A DNA stretch of 64,000 nt from Acidimicrobiales bacterium (lineage in GTDB: Bacteria; Actinomycetota; Acidimicrobiia; Acidimicrobiales; Iamiaceae), in contig JAUJOW010000011.1 in NCBI GenBank assembly GCA_030447445.1, positions 1 to 64,000 on the forward strand, given 5' to 3'. Position 1 is the stretch's first letter. Each line of letters begins with the position of its first letter. The notes beneath the pieces are model-generated. The model saw only the letters and a list, made by a program, of their open reading frames with translations. It made no database searches and was not told where the DNA came from. The position numbers were made by a program, and so were the translations under genes. Positions 60,658 to 64,000 of this stretch are shown in pieces.

Positions 60658-61320
60658 CTACTCGATCCCGTGCTCGACGGCGTAGCGGATGAGCTCCTGC
60701 TTGCGGTTCAGGTGGAGCTTGCCGAGGATGTTGCGCACGTGGTTCTCCACCGTCTTCTCGGCGATGTAGAGCTGCTCGCCGATCTCCCGGTAGGTGTGGC
60801 CGCGGGCCACGTACTGCAGCACCTCCCGCTCACGGTCCGACAGGGTCTGGGTGCCGCCGCCCGACTTCGAAAGCCGGCGGAACTCGCCGAGCACGAGGCC
60901 GGCCAGGCTGGGGGAGAACACGGGCTCGCCCTGGGCCGCCTTCCACAGCGCCAGACGGAGCTGGTCCGAAGGTGTCGACTTCACGAGGTAGCCGAGGGCC
61001 CCGGCGGCGATGGCGTCGAGCAGGTCGCGCTCGGCCTCCGACACGGTGAGCATGACGATGGCGGCCACGTCACCGCACTCCCGCGCCACCTTGAGCCCAC
61101 CGCCGTTGGGCATGTGCAGGTCGCACACCACGAGCTCCGGACGGGTGCGGGCGATGACGGCGACGGCCTCGTCGGCATCGGCCGCTTCGCCCACCACGTG
61201 GAAGTTCTCACCCAGGTCGGTGCGCATCCCGGCCCGCCAGATCTGGTGGTCGTCGGCGATGACCACCCGCACCGCCCGCGTCCGGCTGGTGCCGCTGCCC
61301 TTGCCCCCGGGGTCGTCCAC
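60658..61320 (-). CDS. NarL/LuxR-family response regulator
   Basis: A 220-residue response regulator. The receiver domain has VVIADDHQIWRAG, phosphoacceptor Asp67 in LVVCDLHMPNGGG and the Lys in GYLVKSTPSDQLR; the C-terminal HTH is LSDREREVLQYVARGHTYREIGEQL and KTVENHVRNILGKL (parts). It is co-directional with, and downstream of, a histidine kinase (61338-62450), with only 17 bases between, so the two form a pair. Target genes unknown. ATG 61320 gives a Gly/Ser-rich N-terminal extension. Confidence 0.93.
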   Translation of the reverse strand: MDDPGGKGSGTSRTRAVRVVIADDHQIWRAGMRTDLGENFHVVGEAADADEAVAVIARTRPELVVCDLHMPNGGGLKVARECGDVAAIVMLTVSEAERDLLDAIAAGALGYLVKSTPSDQLRLALWKAAQGEPVFSPSLAGLVLGEFRRLSKSGGGTQTLSDREREVLQYVARGHTYREIGEQLYIAEKTVENHVRNILGKLHLNRKQELIRYAVEHGIE

Positions 61321-61337
61321 CGCTCGAGTCTCCCACC

Positions 61338-62450
61338 TCAGATGGGAGCCCAGAGGCGGACCTCGGTGCCCCGGCCGACCTGGGAGACCACCTCCACCCG
61401 GCCACCGACGTCGTCCATCCGTCCTCGGACCGACCGGCGCAGACCCGAGCCCTCGGCCACGACGGCGGGGTCGAAGCCGTCGCCGTCGTCCTTGACCGAC
61501 ACGAACACCTCGTCGTCCTCGGGCTCGGCGTAGACCACCACCCGATCGGCATGGCCGTGCTTGGCGGCGTTGGTGAGCGCCTCGCCCACCGCCCCGGCCA
61601 GGGCGGCGACGGTGGCCGACGGCAGCCGCCCGGGGTCCTCGACCACGATCACCTCGGCTCGGACCCCATGGCGACGCTCGCAGCGCCCGGCGGCGGCCCG
61701 CAGCTCGGTGGTGAGGTCACCGGAGGCGCGGTGGTCGTCGGGCAGGCCGAACAGGAAGTCGCGCAGCTCCCGCTCCTGGTCGCGGGCCAGCGCGGCGAGG
61801 TCGGTGTCGGTGGATCGGCGCTGCACCACCGCGAGGGTCTGCAGCACACCGTCGTGCAGGGTGCGGGCCACCTCCTCGCGGGCACGGGCGGCCGAGATCT
61901 CCATCTCCGCCGCTCGGAGGCGGCGCATGGCGAACCCGGCCACGGCCCCGGCCAGCCCGTAGAGCACCCCTGTCGACAGGAGCGACAGCGTGGACGGCGG
62001 GGGCAGTTCGTCGAGGAGCGTGGCCACGATCCGGCCGGCCCCCAGCACCATGGCGGCGACGATCCCGCCGGTGGGGCCGACCACGATGCCGATGGACATG
62101 GCGCCGGCCAGGGGCCACGCCGACCCGAGCGACTGCGGGTGCTCGCCGCCGTAGACCCACCCATCGGCGGCGAGCAGCACGAACCCCAACCCGAGCTCGG
62201 CGACGGCGACGGGCGCTCGCAGCAGCCAGGCCGACGACCGCCGTAGCAGCACGGTGGCCGCCGCCGTGAAGGCGAGAGCGGCAGCGGCGAGCGCACCGGC
62301 CACGAACGGCCGGGACAGGTCGCCCCGGGACACCACGAGCACGGTGGCCAGCCAGGCCAGGGCGGCCCACCGGAAGGTGGCCACCCCGGCGAGCACGCTG
62401 CGCTCGAGGCGGGCCTCGGCCGGGTTCGGGATCGGTCGGCCCCACGCCAC
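61338..62450 (-). CDS. Sensor histidine kinase (HisKA_3/NarX-like)
   Basis: A 370-residue membrane kinase. Four or five hydrophobic helices occupy about residues 20-175 (for example FRWAALAWLATVLVVS, AALAFTAAATVLL and LYGLAGAVAGFAM); the phosphoacceptor His199 is in ARTLHDGVLQTLAVVQRRS, typical of HisKA_3, and the ATPase has VGEALTNAAKHGHADRVVVY, VSVKDDGDGFDP and RRSVRGRMDDVGGRVEVVSQVG (parts). It would sense a membrane or envelope signal and phosphorylate the adjacent NarL-type regulator. Confidence 0.92.
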   Translation of the reverse strand: MAWGRPIPNPAEARLERSVLAGVATFRWAALAWLATVLVVSRGDLSRPFVAGALAAAALAFTAAATVLLRRSSAWLLRAPVAVAELGLGFVLLAADGWVYGGEHPQSLGSAWPLAGAMSIGIVVGPTGGIVAAMVLGAGRIVATLLDELPPPSTLSLLSTGVLYGLAGAVAGFAMRRLRAAEMEISAARAREEVARTLHDGVLQTLAVVQRRSTDTDLAALARDQERELRDFLFGLPDDHRASGDLTTELRAAAGRCERRHGVRAEVIVVEDPGRLPSATVAALAGAVGEALTNAAKHGHADRVVVYAEPEDDEVFVSVKDDGDGFDPAVVAEGSGLRRSVRGRMDDVGGRVEVVSQVGRGTEVRLWAPI

Positions 62451-62486
62451 CGTGGCAGTGTCGCACTCGCCTAGCCTCGACCTCCG

Positions 62487-63749
62487 GTGGGGGCGACGGG
62501 ACGGTCATGGTGGCGCCGGGTGGGGGCGGTGGCGGCGCTGGTGCTGGCCGCCTGCTCGGGAGGGATCGACGGCGACGGTGGCCCGCTCGACGACCAGGCC
62601 GCCACCTCGACGTCCCGGTCCGGGGCGGGCACGGCGACGACCGCCGTGGCAGCGACGGCGACGACCGCCGTCGCTGCCACCCAGCCGCCGGGATCGACGG
62701 CCGCCTCCACGGCACCGCCTCCCACCGCTCCTCGTCGCCCCTTCACCATGGCCTTTGCCGGCGACCTGCTGCCCCACCTCCCCGTCGACCGCTCGGCGGC
62801 GGCCGCCGGCACCGCCTCGGGCCGGACCTACGACTTCCGGCCCCTCCTCGAGGGCATCCGTCCCGTGATCTCGGCCGCCGACGTGGCGCTGTGCCACATG
62901 GAGGTGCCGGTGGCGCCGAGCCCCGAGCGCATCACCGGCTACCCCGCCTTCGGCGCCCCGCCCGAACTGCTCGAAGGCGTCGCCGCCGCCGGCTACGACG
63001 GCTGCTCGACGGCGTCCAACCACAGCCTCGACCAGGGCCGGGCCGGCGTGGAGGCCACCCTCGACACCTTCGACCTCCTGGGGCTCGGCCACGCCGGCAC
63101 CGGCCGGACCGAGGAGGAGGCCGTCGCCCCGGCCTGGTACGAGGCCGGCGGGGTGCGCATCGCCCACCTGAGCTACTCCTACGGGTTCAACGGCATCGAA
63201 CCGCCCGCCGACGCGCCATGGGTGGCCAACCGCATCGACGAGGACCGCATCCGCCTCGAGGCCGCCGCCGCCCGCAGGGCCGGCGCCGGGTTCGTGGTCG
63301 TCAGCCTCCACTGGGGCACCGAGTACCGCCCCGACCCCGACCCGCAACAAGAGGACCTCGCCCCCGACCTGCTGGCGTCGCCCGACATCGACCTCCTCAT
63401 CGGCCACCACGCCCACGTCGTCCAGCCCATCGAGCGGGTCGACGGCGAGTGGGTGGTGTACGGACTCGGCAACCAGCTCTCCAACCAGAGTGAGCCCGAG
63501 CGCCGTGACGGGCTCGTCGTCGTCGTCACCGTCAGCGAGGTGGCCGGGCGCCTCGGGGTGAGCGCCCTCGAGGCCGTGCCGACCTGGGTCGACCTGGCCG
63601 GCCACCGGGTGGTCGCGGTGGAGGCGGCGTTGGACGACCCGGCCCTCGACCCCGGCCGCCGGGCCGAGCTCAGCGCCTCCCTGCTCCGCACCACCACCGC
63701 CGTCGACGGCCGGGAAGCGGTGAGCAACGGTCTGGTGACGGTCGGCTGA
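62487..63749 (+). CDS. CapA-family lipoprotein (metallophosphatase-like, PGA_cap)
   Basis: A 420-residue secreted protein. The lipobox LVLAACSGG places Cys23 after a signal sequence, and a Thr/Ala-rich linker covers about 35-83. The CapA domain then has FTMAFAGDLLPHLPVD (metal Asp), DVALCHMEVPVAPSPE, YDGCSTASNHSLDQG (Asn-His) and GFVVVSLHWGTEYRP and LLIGHHAHVVQPIERV, the metal His residues of the PGA capsule-synthesis family. The exact substrate is unknown. GTG 62487 begins it; it is divergent from the kinase. Confidence 0.88.
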   Translation: MGATGRSWWRRVGAVAALVLAACSGGIDGDGGPLDDQAATSTSRSGAGTATTAVAATATTAVAATQPPGSTAASTAPPPTAPRRPFTMAFAGDLLPHLPVDRSAAAAGTASGRTYDFRPLLEGIRPVISAADVALCHMEVPVAPSPERITGYPAFGAPPELLEGVAAAGYDGCSTASNHSLDQGRAGVEATLDTFDLLGLGHAGTGRTEEEAVAPAWYEAGGVRIAHLSYSYGFNGIEPPADAPWVANRIDEDRIRLEAAAARRAGAGFVVVSLHWGTEYRPDPDPQQEDLAPDLLASPDIDLLIGHHAHVVQPIERVDGEWVVYGLGNQLSNQSEPERRDGLVVVVTVSEVAGRLGVSALEAVPTWVDLAGHRVVAVEAALDDPALDPGRRAELSASLLRTTTAVDGREAVSNGLVTVG

Positions 63750-63763
63750 CCGCTTGAGTCACG

Positions 63764-63810
63764 GTTCTCGGGACATGGGCACGGCCATCGCCGTCCCGAT
63801 GTCCCGAGAT
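63764..63810. repeat. 47-bp palindromic intergenic repeat, copy B
   Basis: Shares its first 13 bases exactly and most of the remainder with 38338-38385; the arms CTCGGGACAT and ATGTCCCGAG are inverted repeats. It lies between the convergent CapA and polyprenyl synthetase genes. Confidence 0.7.
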
Positions 63811-63838
63811 GGCCGAAGCAGCGGCTGGCCCGCCTCGC

Positions 63839-64000
63839 TCAAGCGGCCCGGACGGCGTCGACCCGGCCGAGGAGGTGGCCGGCGGCGGCGGCGAGGGCCT
63901 GGGCGGCGGGCCGGTGGGCGACCGGCTCGAGCTCGGTGACCGCCCAGTCGGCGTACCGGCGGGCGACGGCCACGGTCTCGTCGACGGCTCCGCTGCCGCG
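63839..64000 (-). CDS. Polyprenyl synthetase family protein, C-terminal part (runs off the window)
   Basis: The last 53 residues of a gene entering from the right: AVDETVAVARRYADWAVTEL and AAAAGHLLGRVDAVRAA, which resembles the final helix and the ending of trans-prenyl diphosphate synthases (the R at the end of the AxxxxxRxxA pattern). The DDxxD motifs lie outside the window. It would make the polyprenyl chain of menaquinone or other isoprenoids; family assignment is from the C-terminal pattern alone. It stops at 63839-63841. Confidence 0.6.
   Translation of the reverse strand, partial: RGSGAVDETVAVARRYADWAVTELEPVAHRPAAQALAAAAGHLLGRVDAVRAA

Noticed and set aside
1-64000. CRISPR array, rRNA operon, prophage or integrase.
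   Set aside because: No regularly spaced direct repeats with unique spacers, no rRNA signature and no phage structural or integrase genes were seen.

Overview
The window is a very GC-rich chromosomal segment from an actinomycete. Gene order (zincin-tilS-hpt-folE-folP-folB-folK, then panC-panD-nadB...nadC-coaX-lysS), many GTG/TTG starts, Tad pilus genes with a class E sortase, a mycothiol-type enzyme remnant and an F420-type PPOX protein suggest Actinomycetota, probably class Acidimicrobiia (inferred, no database search). There is no phage or plasmid backbone.

Layout. 0-12.7 kb: the N-terminus of a probable GlnE, dacB, glutamine-dependent nadE, an EamA exporter, then a tight cluster of one FAD oxidoreductase, two ferritin-like (putative diiron) proteins and an unknown protein; next an ABM protein, a group 1/2 sigma factor, a HAD phosphatase and a divergent DUF2254/MscS pair. 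12.7-21 kb is an accessory zone: a selenocysteine tRNA, an orphan antitoxin beside a toxin stub, two methyltransferases, acyl- and acetyl-group enzymes, and several gene fragments (aminoglycoside phosphotransferase-like, thioredoxin reductase-like, DinB/MDMPI-like, YjbR, alpha/beta hydrolase). 21-28 kb: a beta-propeller protein, a 24-residue microprotein and a Tad pilus locus (tadZ, tadA, tadB, tadC, flp, tadE) followed by a class E sortase and its partner. 28-45 kb: a DEAD-box helicase, an RsbV/RsbW switch with an unknown third gene, nhaA enclosed by 103-bp inverted repeats, an acyl-CoA dehydrogenase, topA, tmk, holB, a PAS-GAF-GGDEF-EAL protein, tRNA-Thr(CGT), a Ser/Thr kinase and a SigH/RsrA-type pair. 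45-61 kb: the folate, pantothenate and NAD cofactor block, ending in lysS. 61-64 kb: a NarL-type two-component pair, a CapA lipoprotein and the C-terminus of a polyprenyl synthetase.

How the genes work together. The window holds three NAD genes (nadB, nadC, nadE; nadA is absent), the folate genes folE, folP, folB and folK, and the CoA genes panC, panD and coaX, mostly translationally coupled. Housekeeping replication genes (topA, tmk, holB) are contiguous. Many starts have a TANNNT box only 6-8 nt upstream, which suggests leaderless transcripts.

Caution. At least ten genes, including ones expected to be essential (sigma factor, tilS, rsrA, helicase, tadA), carry single-base frameshifts with both halves well conserved. 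This pattern fits consensus indel errors in GC-rich sequence better than gene decay, so I annotate these as CDS with frameshifts; only genes that have lost whole segments are called pseudogenes.
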